Below, piece by piece: positions 1 to 9,383 of a stretch of DNA of 64,000 nt. Within the stretch, counting starts at the first letter, position 1; the number at the start of each line of letters is the position of its first letter. Both the position numbers and the translations under genes were made by a program. This stretch comes from Butyricimonas paravirosa. GTDB lineage: Bacteria; Bacteroidota; Bacteroidia; Bacteroidales; Marinifilaceae. The notes under the pieces are model-generated. The model had not been told where the DNA came from. It did no database searches and saw only the letters and a program-made list of their open reading frames with translations. The stretch lies in assembly GCF_032878955.1 (NCBI RefSeq), contig NZ_CP043839.1, forward strand, positions 3,348,001 to 3,412,000. Reading direction: 5' to 3'.

Positions 1-2160
1 CAGTCTTTAGGTAATAATTTGTGGAATGTGTCGTCGGCGATTTATAATAGTTGGATGACGGGAATTTTGAAACCGATATTGAGGAATCTTTACTTGTACA
101 TTCCTTTGATCACGATGGGACTGATGAGTCGGGAATATCAATCGGGATCTGTAAAGTTGTTGTATTCTTCGCCGATCAAGAATTCTTCGATTATACTCGG
201 CAAGTATCTCGCCATGATGTGTTATGGTGCTGCATTGATGTCTATTATCGGGTTGAATGTGCTTTTTTCTTGGTTGACTGTGGAAAACTTTCAAATATCT
301 ATGCTCTTAGTAGCTATGTTGGGTATTTATCTGCTGATATTGGCTTATTCTGCGATAGGTTTATTCATGTCAACGCTTACAGCTTATCAAGTCGTTGCTG
401 CCATTGGAACGCTGGCCGTTTTGGCGGTATTGAATTTTATTGGGGATGTCGGTCAGGGGATTGACTTTGTACGGGATATTACTTTCTGGTTATCTATTTA
501 CGGACGTTCGACTTCTTTTATTGATGGGTTATTGCCTAGCGCAGATGTCATGTATTTCTTGATTGTCATTGGTTTGTTCCTAGCTCTTTCAATTTTTAAG
601 TTAAACACGGAGAAGAAAATCATGTCTATGCGGACGAAGGTGTTGAAATATAGCATGATTGTTGTGTCTGCTTTATTATTGGGGTATTTGACCTCTCTTC
701 CACAGATGAAGTTGTATTATGACGGAACTTACACGAAGACGAATACTTTAGCTCCGGAGAGTCAGAAGGTGATTCAGAATTTGAAGGGACCGCTCACGAT
801 AACGACGTATGTGAATATTTTGGCCCCGGATTATTTTTCTGGCCTGCCTTTTAACCGGAATTATGATCTGGCACGTTTCGAACGTTATATGCGTTTCAAG
901 CCGGAGATTAAGATGAAATACGTGTATTACTATCATAATGCGAATAATGCGGAACTGGATGCTCGTTATCCGGATTTGAATGACGAGGAGAGAGCTAGAG
1001 CTCTTTGTGATATTAGTCACTTAAATTTTAAGATGTTTAAATCTCCGGAAGAGATTGATAAGATGATTGATCTGAGCGGAGAAGGGTATCAATTTGTCCG
1101 GATTGTAGAGCAAGAAAATGGGCGTAAGGAGGTTTTACGATTGTTTAATGACAATGAACGTCACCCAAGAGAGGGCGAGATTACGGCGACATTGAAACGT
1201 TTTGTTGCGAAGGCTCCCATGGTCGCATTTTCTACGGGATATGGATCACGTAGTATTAATAATTACGGAGGACGGGGTTATTATTTGTTTGCCCGAGATT
1301 TGTGGTTCCGACATTCGTTGTTGAATCAAGGGTTCGATACACGAGAAATTAATTTGGACGAGGAGAAACTGACGGATGATATTTCCGTGCTTGTGATTTC
1401 AGATTTGAAGGAGGCTCTTTCGGAGAAGGCCTTGGCGAATGTGAAAGATTTTGTGGATCACGGTGGTAATATGGTTATTTTAGGAGAGTATGAGAGAAGT
1501 GAGAATATGAATTCTTTGGGTGCTTTGTTCGGTGTTCATTTCTCAGATGGGGTTTTGGCTCATCCGAATAAGTTGGGATCTCCCGTGGTCCTGTGTGCCT
1601 CGTACACGGATGAGGCTGTCGAAAAACATTCGGCTTTTAATCGTATGCAAGCTTGGGGATACGGTGTGTCTGTACCTACTGCTGTTGCGTTGGACTATTC
1701 GCAGGTAAAGGATTTTGAGGTGTATCCTGTATTGGTGACCGGTGATAGTGCCTGGATCGAGCATGAAACGAAAGATATGGTTGACGGAGAGTTTGTTTGT
1801 AATCCTGCTGCGGGAGAGGAAGAAGGAAACTATGCAGTCTTGATTAATTTAAGTCGTAAGATTGGTGATAAAGAGCAGCGAATTATTATTTCCGGTGATA
1901 GTGATTTTATCACGAATGAAGAGTTTGGACTTACACGTCCGGGAATGGAAGTGAATAATTTTGAAGTTATTACGGGTTCATTCCGTTGGCTCTCGTATGA
2001 TGCTTATCCTATTTATACTGATCGGATCGGGGCCATAGATAACGGGATCAATTTGTCCGGAGATTGGCGAGTTTGGATCAAGTTGTTCTTTATGATTCTT
2101 TTCCCGGCATTTCTTGTAGGGACGGGAGTCATGATTATATATCGCAGACAACGTAAATAG
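1..2160 (+). CDS. ABC-2 permease / GldG-type fusion protein (5' truncated by window)
   Basis: This is the membrane subunit of an ABC transporter fused to a GldG-like extracytoplasmic domain. The reading frame is open from base 1, so the true start lies upstream; by alignment with the paralogue at 3168-5465 roughly 50 residues are missing. The visible part opens with the permease core motif LYLYIPLITMGLMSRE, followed by about five hydrophobic segments to about residue 240. A large soluble region (about 250-690) resembles the ABC_transp_aux/GldG family and contains the repeated phrase LKGPLTITTYVN. A final membrane anchor and a basic tail (YRRQRK) close the protein. The ATPase starts 37 bases after the stop. 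Substrate is unknown; homologues serve gliding or secretion in other Bacteroidota, but here that is only family resemblance. Confidence 0.85.
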   Translation, partial: QSLGNNLWNVSSAIYNSWMTGILKPILRNLYLYIPLITMGLMSREYQSGSVKLLYSSPIKNSSIILGKYLAMMCYGAALMSIIGLNVLFSWLTVENFQISMLLVAMLGIYLLILAYSAIGLFMSTLTAYQVVAAIGTLAVLAVLNFIGDVGQGIDFVRDITFWLSIYGRSTSFIDGLLPSADVMYFLIVIGLFLALSIFKLNTEKKIMSMRTKVLKYSMIVVSALLLGYLTSLPQMKLYYDGTYTKTNTLAPESQKVIQNLKGPLTITTYVNILAPDYFSGLPFNRNYDLARFERYMRFKPEIKMKYVYYYHNANNAELDARYPDLNDEERARALCDISHLNFKMFKSPEEIDKMIDLSGEGYQFVRIVEQENGRKEVLRLFNDNERHPREGEITATLKRFVAKAPMVAFSTGYGSRSINNYGGRGYYLFARDLWFRHSLLNQGFDTREINLDEEKLTDDISVLVISDLKEALSEKALANVKDFVDHGGNMVILGEYERSENMNSLGALFGVHFSDGVLAHPNKLGSPVVLCASYTDEAVEKHSAFNRMQAWGYGVSVPTAVALDYSQVKDFEVYPVLVTGDSAWIEHETKDMVDGEFVCNPAAGEEEGNYAVLINLSRKIGDKEQRIIISGDSDFITNEEFGLTRPGMEVNNFEVITGSFRWLSYDAYPIYTDRIGAIDNGINLSGDWRVWIKLFFMILFPAFLVGTGVMIIYRRQRK

Positions 2161-2197
2161 GGTGATTTTGTATGTTGTTACATTAAAATTTAAAAGT

Positions 2198-3124
2198 ATG
2201 TCAAATAAAATAGTGGAAGTTCGGCATCTGTCTCATAGATATAGTGTGGATTGGGCTATTCGTGATATAAATTTCGAGATAAAGGAGAAAGGCGTGTTCG
2301 GTTTACTTGGTTCGAATGGTGCCGGTAAGTCTACGACGATGAATATTATCTGTAACGTGTTGACCCAGACGGAAGGAGATGTCTTTATTAATGGAATAAA
2401 CTTGCGGAAGAATCCAATAGAGGCAAAGAAGTATATCGGTTTTTTACCCCAGAAGGCCCCTCTTCACACGGAGATGACGGTAGACGAGTATTTATATCAT
2501 TGTGCAGATATTCGGTTGATGCCTAAGAAGGAGATCCCTGCGGCTATTGATCGTGCAAAAGAGAAGTGTGGAATCACGCATTTCAGTAAGCGTCAGATAT
2601 GTAACCTTTCCGGGGGATACCAACAACGGGTGGGTATAGCACAGGCTATTATACATGATCCTTTATTTGTTATTCTTGATGAACCGACGAATGGACTTGA
2701 CCCGAATCAGATTACAGAGGTCCGGCATTTGATCAAGGGTATTGCAGAAGATAGAGCCGTGTTGATTTCCACTCATATTTTGCCGGAGGTGCAGGCTGTT
2801 TGTGATTATATCATGATGATCGAGCATGGACAGAAAGTTTTCGAGGGAACGATAAACGCTTTTAATACCTATATGTCACCGAGTGCCTTGATGACAATTA
2901 TGCACAATGCACCGACGACGGAGGAATTGTTGAAGATTGAGGGTATTGTTCGGGTGGAACGGTTGACGAAAACCCGTATCCGGTTGCATTTTAAAGGGGA
3001 TAATGCCATTGTGGGACGTGTGGTGAAACAAGCTGTTGAGAATCAGTGGCACTTGAGGGAAATCTCTTTGGAGAAGGAATCCTTGGATAAGGTATTTGCA
3101 AAACTGTCTGGCAAAGAGGTGTGA
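2198..3124 (+). CDS. ABC transporter ATP-binding protein
   Basis: Cytoplasmic ATPase of about 308 residues that should power the flanking GldG-type permeases. Walker A is GSNGAGKST, the signature is LSGGYQQR, Walker B is FVILDEPT and the switch histidine is in STHILPEV. It belongs to the CcmA/GldA-like group, with about 80 residues after the nucleotide-binding domain. A GTG-initiated frame begins at 2162, but the ATG at 2198 (MSNKIVEVRHLSHRY) gives the normal start of the fold and is preferred. The gene sits between two paralogous permease fusions with spacers of about 40 bases, so an operon is likely. Confidence 0.93.
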   Translation: MSNKIVEVRHLSHRYSVDWAIRDINFEIKEKGVFGLLGSNGAGKSTTMNIICNVLTQTEGDVFINGINLRKNPIEAKKYIGFLPQKAPLHTEMTVDEYLYHCADIRLMPKKEIPAAIDRAKEKCGITHFSKRQICNLSGGYQQRVGIAQAIIHDPLFVILDEPTNGLDPNQITEVRHLIKGIAEDRAVLISTHILPEVQAVCDYIMMIEHGQKVFEGTINAFNTYMSPSALMTIMHNAPTTEELLKIEGIVRVERLTKTRIRLHFKGDNAIVGRVVKQAVENQWHLREISLEKESLDKVFAKLSGKEV

Positions 3125-3167
3125 CGGGAGTTGATATGATTATACGTTATTTAAAAAGATTACAAGA

Positions 3168-5465
3168 ATGAGAACAATTATACGGATTACAAAATCAGAA
3201 CTTCGGGTGCTGTTTTTCTCTCCTATTGCATGGCTTATACTGATCGTTTTTAGTTTTCAAGTGGGTATGGCTTATTGTGATGTACTTGCACAGCAACTTC
3301 AATCTATGGAATTAGGTTACCGGACACCTGCGGTTACATCTTCTTTGTTTGCCGGTTACACGGGAATATTTTCAGGGTTATTGGATAATTTATATCTTTA
3401 CATTCCTTTGTTTACCATGGGATTGATGAGCCGGGAATTGAGTAGTGGATCTATTAAATTACTCTATTCGTCACCCGTGTCCAATCTTCAAATTATATTG
3501 GGTAAATATTTAGCAGTTGTCGTTTACGCTTTGTTGCTGTGTGCGATACTGCTGGGGCCGGTGATAAGTACCTGTTTTTCGATTAAGGCTCCGGATGTAC
3601 CCATGATGTTTACGGGTATTTTAGGGGTGTTTTTGACGATATTGGCGTATGGTGCTATCGGCTTGTTCATGTCTACCATAACGAAATATCAGGTGGTGGC
3701 TGTTGTCGGGACACTGGCAATTCTCGCAATATTGAATTTTATCGGGGGTGTTGGACAGGAGTACGATTTCGTGCGCGATATTACTTATTGGCTTTCTATC
3801 TCGGGGAGGGCAAAGGTGTTTACCAATGGAATGATTAGTACGAAAGATTCGCTCTATTTTGTTTTGGTGATTTTTATGTTCTTGGGACTTTCCGTGATTA
3901 AACTTCAAGGTGAACGGTTGAGGTTGTCTAAATGGAATACATCATTGAAATATGGTATAGTGTTGTTGATCGTGTTGTCATTGGGTTATATCTCGTCATT
4001 ACCGGGCTTTATTGCCTACTATGATTCCACGGCAACTAAGGCGAACACGCTTACAGAAGAAAGCCAGGAGATTCTTAAAAAGTTGAAGGGTGATTTGAAG
4101 ATTACGACTTACGTTAATTATTTGGATGAGACCTATGATCGGGGGGCTCCGCGGAATAGGATTTATGATCTTGCAGAGTTTGAACAGTACCTGCGTTTCA
4201 AACCAGAGATAGAACTTGAATACGTCTATTATTATGGCAAAGGTTATCTTCCTTACGCCAAAGCTGCCTATGATACGATGACATTGGAACAGGTCGTGGA
4301 GGATAAATGTAAATATTCAGGACGAGATCCTAAGAGTTTCTTGTCGTTGGACGAGGTTTTAAAGATGGATGATATATCCGGAGAGAATGGTCGTTTTGTT
4401 CGAGTGATAACAGCTGCTAATGGGAAAAAGGCTTTCTTGCGTATTTACAAGGATAATCATGTTTATCCATACGAGTCGCAGATTTCTACGGCGTTGAAAA
4501 CGTTGCTTCAAGAGGCTCCGATGGTGGGTTTCGTTACCGGGCACAAGGAAAGGAGTGGGATGGATATGGGAGAGAAAGGGTATGGAACTTTTGCCTCCAA
4601 TAAAACTTTCCGTTATTCGTTAGAGAATAGTGGATACGGTGTTCGAGAAATATCCTTGGAGCATCCTGTGGCAGAAGATATTAATATTATCGTGCTGGCT
4701 GACATGAGAAGTGATTTCACGGAGGAAGAATTCCGGAATTTTGATGCCTATCTGGAGCGTGGAGGAAACTTGTTTATCTTGGGTGAACCCAAGCGTCAGC
4801 AGTTTATGAATCCGGTGATCGAGAGATTGGGGTTACGTTTCGCTGATGGAATTATTGTGTCACCTTCAGAGGTGAACTTGGATGATCTTGTTGCGGCAAA
4901 TATAAAAGAGGGTGCTGCAAAAGTATCTGAGAATTATATACGGTATTTTAGAAGTGGATATTCGATCATGACTCCTTCTGCTTGTGCGGTAGAAGTTATC
5001 GATTCGACTAAGGGATTTGAAATCACAGAGGTGTTAGCTAGTGCCGGTAAGGGTTCGTGGGTTGAAAAAGAAACAACGGATTTTATTAATGAAAAATCAG
5101 TGTTGAATCCGGCTGTGGGAGAAGTGGAGAAATCTAACTCTATTATGTTGTATTTGACTCGTCCCGTGAATAATAAAGAGCAACGTATCTTTGTTATAGG
5201 AGATGCGGATTGTATCAGTACGTTGGAATTGTCTCAGAATAGACCTGGGTTTAGAAGTTCGAATTTTACGTTGATCACGGAGACTTTCCGTAATTTGTCT
5301 TATGGCGAATTTCCTGTAGAGGCAAGTCGGGTGAACCCTCCGGATGATCGGGTATTAGTTACACGGAACGTGATATTTGGCATCAGGGTGGTGTTGATGT
5401 GGATTATTCCGCTGTTATTTGTGACCGGTTGTATAACATTACTGATTAGGAGAAAGAGAAGGTAG
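3168..5465 (+). CDS. ABC-2 permease / GldG-type fusion protein
   Basis: Complete 765-residue paralogue of the truncated gene at 1-2160. The N-terminal part holds six or so membrane segments (about residues 15-270) with LYLYIPLFTMGLMSRE near residue 80. A long extracytoplasmic GldG/ABC_transp_aux-like domain follows (LKGDLKITTYVNYL near 300; DLAEFEQYLRFKPEIELEYVYYY near 330-355), then one C-terminal membrane helix and the basic end RRKRR. Both permeases keep the phrases KANTL..ESQ and NKEQRI, so the duplication covers the whole gene. The ATPase gene lies 43 bases upstream and a strong hairpin terminator follows, so this is the last gene of the operon. The cargo is not evident. Confidence 0.9.
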   Translation: MRTIIRITKSELRVLFFSPIAWLILIVFSFQVGMAYCDVLAQQLQSMELGYRTPAVTSSLFAGYTGIFSGLLDNLYLYIPLFTMGLMSRELSSGSIKLLYSSPVSNLQIILGKYLAVVVYALLLCAILLGPVISTCFSIKAPDVPMMFTGILGVFLTILAYGAIGLFMSTITKYQVVAVVGTLAILAILNFIGGVGQEYDFVRDITYWLSISGRAKVFTNGMISTKDSLYFVLVIFMFLGLSVIKLQGERLRLSKWNTSLKYGIVLLIVLSLGYISSLPGFIAYYDSTATKANTLTEESQEILKKLKGDLKITTYVNYLDETYDRGAPRNRIYDLAEFEQYLRFKPEIELEYVYYYGKGYLPYAKAAYDTMTLEQVVEDKCKYSGRDPKSFLSLDEVLKMDDISGENGRFVRVITAANGKKAFLRIYKDNHVYPYESQISTALKTLLQEAPMVGFVTGHKERSGMDMGEKGYGTFASNKTFRYSLENSGYGVREISLEHPVAEDINIIVLADMRSDFTEEEFRNFDAYLERGGNLFILGEPKRQQFMNPVIERLGLRFADGIIVSPSEVNLDDLVAANIKEGAAKVSENYIRYFRSGYSIMTPSACAVEVIDSTKGFEITEVLASAGKGSWVEKETTDFINEKSVLNPAVGEVEKSNSIMLYLTRPVNNKEQRIFVIGDADCISTLELSQNRPGFRSSNFTLITETFRNLSYGEFPVEASRVNPPDDRVLVTRNVIFGIRVVLMWIIPLLFVTGCITLLIRRKRR

Positions 5466-5496
5466 TTTTATATTTATTAGTAAGTGTGCTTTTTGA

Positions 5497-5530
5497 AAAA
5501 TGGTCTGTTGATTTTTCGACAGACCATTTT
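5497..5530 (+). terminator. Intrinsic terminator after the ABC operon
   Basis: A 15-base-pair stem (5497-5511 with 5516-5530, one G-U pair) closes on a TTTT loop, and its 3' arm ends in TTTT. It lies 31 bases after the permease stop. The rest of the 353-base gap (5466-5818) is AT-rich non-coding sequence plus the promoter at 5728-5758. Confidence 0.85.
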
Positions 5531-5727
5531 CTATTATTCGTAATTTATTTTACATCTAAAATTAAGATCTCGTGTGATGAATTAAGAAAACTTTTGTTGA
5601 TGAATGATCTCGTTTTAACATTTGGAAAAAATGTTTTTGGGAAAAATTAAGTGGAAATGTTAAAAATGGAAGTGTCAAGTTTGGGTTAAAAAGATGAAGA
5701 ATTAACAAAGAATTAATGTAGATTCAT

Positions 5728-5758
5728 TTTGAATAACAAAATGAGAACTATAATTTTG
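5728..5758 (+). promoter_or_regulatory. Predicted Bacteroidales housekeeping promoter for the TldD-like pair
   Basis: TTTG at 5728-5731, a 19-base spacer, then TAATTTTG at 5751-5758, matching the -33 TTTG / -7 TAnnTTTG pattern known for the primary sigma factor of Bacteroides. Transcription would start near 5765, leaving a leader of about 54 bases. Confidence 0.6.
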
Positions 5759-5818
5759 TTGATGGAAATAGTGCGTGATCTTCAGAGATCAAAAATTAAA
5801 TGATTAAAACAATTAGAG

Positions 5819-7519
5819 ATGAAAAAATTAGGATTGATTATTGTTAGTTGTATCTTCTCGCTGTTATCGGTGCATACAACGTATGCGCAGGAACAGGATA
5901 AGTTGTTACAACTATTGAAACAAGAGTTGGCAGCTGATATGCAAGAGCTGCAGAAACAGGAGAATCCTCCCTATCACATGAACTTTAGGGTGATGGATGA
6001 TCGAACGGTGAATATTTCGAGTTCTTTCGGGGCCACGATGATGTCAGTGGAACAACATTCTCGTTCAATGGTTCCACAAATTCGGGTGGGAGATACTATT
6101 TTAGATAATTTTAAATATAATGCAATGGGTGCCCCGGCAGATCAACGTGGTAATGTACGGGTGGCTTATTTGGGATTGGATGATGAAAAAGGTGCTGATG
6201 CAACTCGTCAGGCAATCTGGGCTGAAGTAATGAAACGTTATGATTTTGCCGTGGAGGCTTACCAGAGAGCGAAAACTCAAAGTCAGGTGAGTGTTGCTGA
6301 TGAGGATAAAGCTCCTTCATTCTCTGCTGCTCCGGTGGAGAAATATTACGAGGCACCTCTTCCTGCTGAGAAGTTGACGGTTGACCAAGCTGCTTGGGAA
6401 AAGCGTTTGAATGAAGTTTCTGCGGTGTTTAAAGCATATCCGTTATTACAATCGGGTGATGTTAGTTTGACGTTCCGAGTGCTTCGGAATTATTTTGTAA
6501 ATACGGAAGGAACTGAAGTTGTGCAGAATAGAACGTATGCACGAATCATGATCAGTGCTTCCATGAAGGCAGAAGACGGTATGGAGTTACCGTTGAATAT
6601 GTCATACTTTGCATACGATCCGAAGGACCTTCCGTCTAATGACCGGATGATTGCTGACGCTAAGGATATGGTAAAAAGATTGACCGTGTTGCGTGATGCT
6701 CCGGTTGTTGATCCTTACACGGGACCCGCTATTTTGTCCGGTCCGGCTAGTGGGGTGTTCTTCCACGAGATTTTCGGTCATCGTATTGAAGGTCACCGTT
6801 TGAAAGGTGGTGGTGAAACTTTTAAGAAGAAAGTAGGAGAGTTGGTTTTGCCTGCAGACTTCCAAGTATATTGCGATCCGACTTTACGTAGTTACGCTGG
6901 GGAAGAGTTGAATGGTTTTTATTTGTATGATGATCAGGGAGTGAAAGCTCGCCGGGTTGATGTCGTGAAAGACGGTATTTTGAGAGAGTTCTTGATGAGC
7001 CGTGTGCCGCTGGATGGATTCCCGCATAGTAATGGGCATGGACGTACTGCCGGAGGTGGTGATCCTGTATCCCGTCAATCTAATTTGGTGGTGGAGACAA
7101 CAGCACCTCACACGGAGGCTGAATTGCGTTCCATGTTGATTGAAGAGGCTAAAAAACAAGGAAAAGAATACGGGTACTATTTTAAAGAAGTAACCAGTGG
7201 TTTCACGTTGACCGGGGAAGGTGGTAGTTTGAATTCATTTAACGTGACTCCCTTGGAAGTGTATCGAATCTATGTAGACGGACGTCCGGACGAGTTGGTT
7301 CGCGGGGTGGATTTGATTGGAACCCCGTTATCCATGTTCTCTAATATTGTATGTGGAGGTGATGCTCCCAGCGTGTTCACGGGAGAGTGTGGTGCGGAAT
7401 CCGGTTGGGTGCCTGTAACGGCTAGTTCCCCAATGATTCTGGTAAATAAGATCGAGACTCAACGTAGACAGAAGTCAAGAGATTTACCTCCGATCTTACC
7501 GGCTCCGCAAAACAATTGA
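5819..7519 (+). CDS. Exported TldD-family metalloprotease
   Basis: A 566-residue TldD/PmbA-family protein. TldD is a zinc protease that with TldE cleaves peptides such as microcin precursors and antitoxins. The metal site is intact: HEIFGH at residues 316-321 (the family's HExxxH) and Cys524 in FTGECGAESG, which matches the third zinc ligand of TldD. Unlike the cytosolic E. coli enzyme it begins with a clear signal peptide ending near ...HTTYA|QEQ, so it should act in the periplasm or be exported. The start is fixed by this signal sequence. The paralogue 82 bases downstream lacks the metal ligands, so the pair probably forms a TldD/TldE-like heteromer. Confidence 0.9.
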   Translation: MKKLGLIIVSCIFSLLSVHTTYAQEQDKLLQLLKQELAADMQELQKQENPPYHMNFRVMDDRTVNISSSFGATMMSVEQHSRSMVPQIRVGDTILDNFKYNAMGAPADQRGNVRVAYLGLDDEKGADATRQAIWAEVMKRYDFAVEAYQRAKTQSQVSVADEDKAPSFSAAPVEKYYEAPLPAEKLTVDQAAWEKRLNEVSAVFKAYPLLQSGDVSLTFRVLRNYFVNTEGTEVVQNRTYARIMISASMKAEDGMELPLNMSYFAYDPKDLPSNDRMIADAKDMVKRLTVLRDAPVVDPYTGPAILSGPASGVFFHEIFGHRIEGHRLKGGGETFKKKVGELVLPADFQVYCDPTLRSYAGEELNGFYLYDDQGVKARRVDVVKDGILREFLMSRVPLDGFPHSNGHGRTAGGGDPVSRQSNLVVETTAPHTEAELRSMLIEEAKKQGKEYGYYFKEVTSGFTLTGEGGSLNSFNVTPLEVYRIYVDGRPDELVRGVDLIGTPLSMFSNIVCGGDAPSVFTGECGAESGWVPVTASSPMILVNKIETQRRQKSRDLPPILPAPQNN

Positions 7520-7601
7520 AAATGGAGAATTGAAAACTGAAAATGAATAGATCGAAATCATTGAGGCTTGGAGTTCTTCGGTCGTAAATTTTAAATCTAG
7601 A

Positions 7602-9257
7602 ATGAAAATGAAATATATATTATCGATTATATTGTTTTTCCTGTTGGCAGGATCATTATCCGCACAGAATGAGCAGGATCAGGTGATCTTTAAGGCTATG
7701 CAGGATGAGATGCAACGTAGTAAGGAGCAATTGATGTTGCCGGGTATGCAGAAACCGTATTATTTGTCTTATACTTTAGGGCGCACGCATCAGTTTGAGG
7801 TTGTGGGTGCGTTAGGTGGTGTTACTAATTTTTACGAGTCTCCTTGGAGTGCCGTTGGTGGGGTGCAGATGTTTTTGGGAGATTACGATCATAATAATGA
7901 TATTAATTATGTATGTGCTTCTGTTCAGGCCGGAATGCCGGAACAGGCTGATTATGATGTAATCCGGAGAAATTTCTGGTTAGGATCAGATGCCATGTAT
8001 AAATGGTCATTGCAGGCAGGAGCGATGAAGGACGCTTATTTGAAGGCGAACCCGAAGACTGCCGAAGAAGCTGCCGTGAAGGATCAACAGAAGGTGGATG
8101 CCGTTACCCGGATCGAGGAACCGAAAAATGCTTACACGATTGATAGAGCAAAATTAGAGAATATTGTAGAAGAATTATCTGCTATTTTCAAGGACTATAA
8201 GGATATTTATGATTCATCCGTGGCTATTACTGGACAGGAAATGGAAGTGTACAAGTCTACCACGGATGGGGTCGTGTTGAAAGAACCGTTGCGTTATGCA
8301 AGCTTGGTTGCCTCTGCTTACGTGATGACAGAAGATGGCGTTCGGATTGATGATGCATATTCCGTGCTTGTTGCTCGTCCGGATGATTTGCCTTCTTTGG
8401 ATGAATTAAAGAAAGGGGTTAAGGCTTTTGCCGATAACTTGATCAAGTTGAAGAATGCGCCTGCAATTACAGAATATTATGCAGGTCCGGTGTTGCTTGA
8501 GGATGGTGCTTGTTCATCTGTTTTTATAAGTAACTTCTTGAAACGCGGAGCTCTCTTCGCTTATCGTAAACCCGATACTGACCGGGCTCAACCGGTGAAA
8601 ACATTGGATGCTCGTTTGGGAATGAAAATTGTGGACAATCGAGTGTCAATCAAGAATTATAGCTCTTTGGATAAGTATAATGGAGTTTCTTTGTTAGGAG
8701 CTTATAATATTGATGCTGAAGGTATCGTGCCTGCCAAAGAGATGACATTGGTTGAAAATGGTATTTTCAAAAGTATGTTGAATGGGTGTACCCCGACTTT
8801 GTATGCTCCACAGTCAACGGGTAGTTCTCGTTTCTTGTTGTCCAGTAGAAATGGAATGTTTTCCACGGCTCCGGGTACCATTCATATTGAAGTGGAGAAA
8901 GGAACGAAACCGGAAAAGATGAAGAGCGCATTGATTAAAGCTGCTAAAGAAGAAGGTTTGAAATATGCTTATATCGTGCGGAGTTTAGCGGGTAAAGCTT
9001 CTCGTATCTATCGGGTAGATTTGGATGGTAAGGAAACTCAAGTCCGTTTCGGTGATGTGAGTGGATTGACATTGATAAACCTGAAACGTATGTTGAATAT
9101 TTCCAGCAAGGAAAATGTAAGCAATTATATTTTGAACGGTCAATTACTATCTTCTTTAATATACCCGTCTTCAATCTTGGTTGAGAACATCGAGATTAAT
9201 AAATCAGACGTGAAGAAAGACAAAGAGCAAGTATTGACTTTCCCGTTACAACGGTAA
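7602..9257 (+). CDS. Exported TldE/PmbA-like protein lacking the metal-binding motif
   Basis: A 551-residue paralogue of the preceding gene, with its own signal peptide (MKMKYILSIILFFLLAGSLSA|QNE). In the region matching the zinc motif (about residues 295-310, AGPVLLEDGACSSVFIS) there is no HExxxH, and no equivalent of the zinc cysteine is seen at the C-terminus. TldE/PmbA of E. coli likewise lacks zinc ligands and partners TldD, so this is best read as the non-catalytic partner of the upstream protease. ATGs at 7602 and 7608 are both possible starts. Transcription probably continues from the promoter at 5728 and ends at the terminator at 9287. Confidence 0.85.
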   Translation: MKMKYILSIILFFLLAGSLSAQNEQDQVIFKAMQDEMQRSKEQLMLPGMQKPYYLSYTLGRTHQFEVVGALGGVTNFYESPWSAVGGVQMFLGDYDHNNDINYVCASVQAGMPEQADYDVIRRNFWLGSDAMYKWSLQAGAMKDAYLKANPKTAEEAAVKDQQKVDAVTRIEEPKNAYTIDRAKLENIVEELSAIFKDYKDIYDSSVAITGQEMEVYKSTTDGVVLKEPLRYASLVASAYVMTEDGVRIDDAYSVLVARPDDLPSLDELKKGVKAFADNLIKLKNAPAITEYYAGPVLLEDGACSSVFISNFLKRGALFAYRKPDTDRAQPVKTLDARLGMKIVDNRVSIKNYSSLDKYNGVSLLGAYNIDAEGIVPAKEMTLVENGIFKSMLNGCTPTLYAPQSTGSSRFLLSSRNGMFSTAPGTIHIEVEKGTKPEKMKSALIKAAKEEGLKYAYIVRSLAGKASRIYRVDLDGKETQVRFGDVSGLTLINLKRMLNISSKENVSNYILNGQLLSSLIYPSSILVENIEINKSDVKKDKEQVLTFPLQR

Positions 9258-9286
9258 GATTATTTTAAGATATTAGAACACAGGGG

Positions 9287-9318
9287 CCCTTGATTCAGAG
9301 ATGGATCAAGGGTTTTTC
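9287..9318 (+). terminator. Intrinsic terminator after the TldD/TldE-like pair
   Basis: Eight-pair stem CCCTTGAT / ATCAAGGG (9287-9294 with 9305-9312), ten-base loop, followed by TTTTTC. It lies 29 bases after the stop and separates this operon from SusC/D locus 1. Confidence 0.8.
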
Positions 9319-9345
9319 TTTATTCGTCTATTTTAAGTAGTATAC

Positions 9346-9377
9346 TTTAGTTCATTTGGAATAAATTCGTATTTTTG
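9346..9377 (+). promoter_or_regulatory. Predicted promoter of the locus 1 ECF sigma gene
   Basis: TTTA at 9346-9349, 20-base spacer, TATTTTTG at 9370-9377 (TAnnTTTG). The start point would fall at about 9384, at or next to the first in-frame ATG, so the message would have almost no leader. Confidence 0.5.
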
Positions 9378-9383
9378 TCTGCG

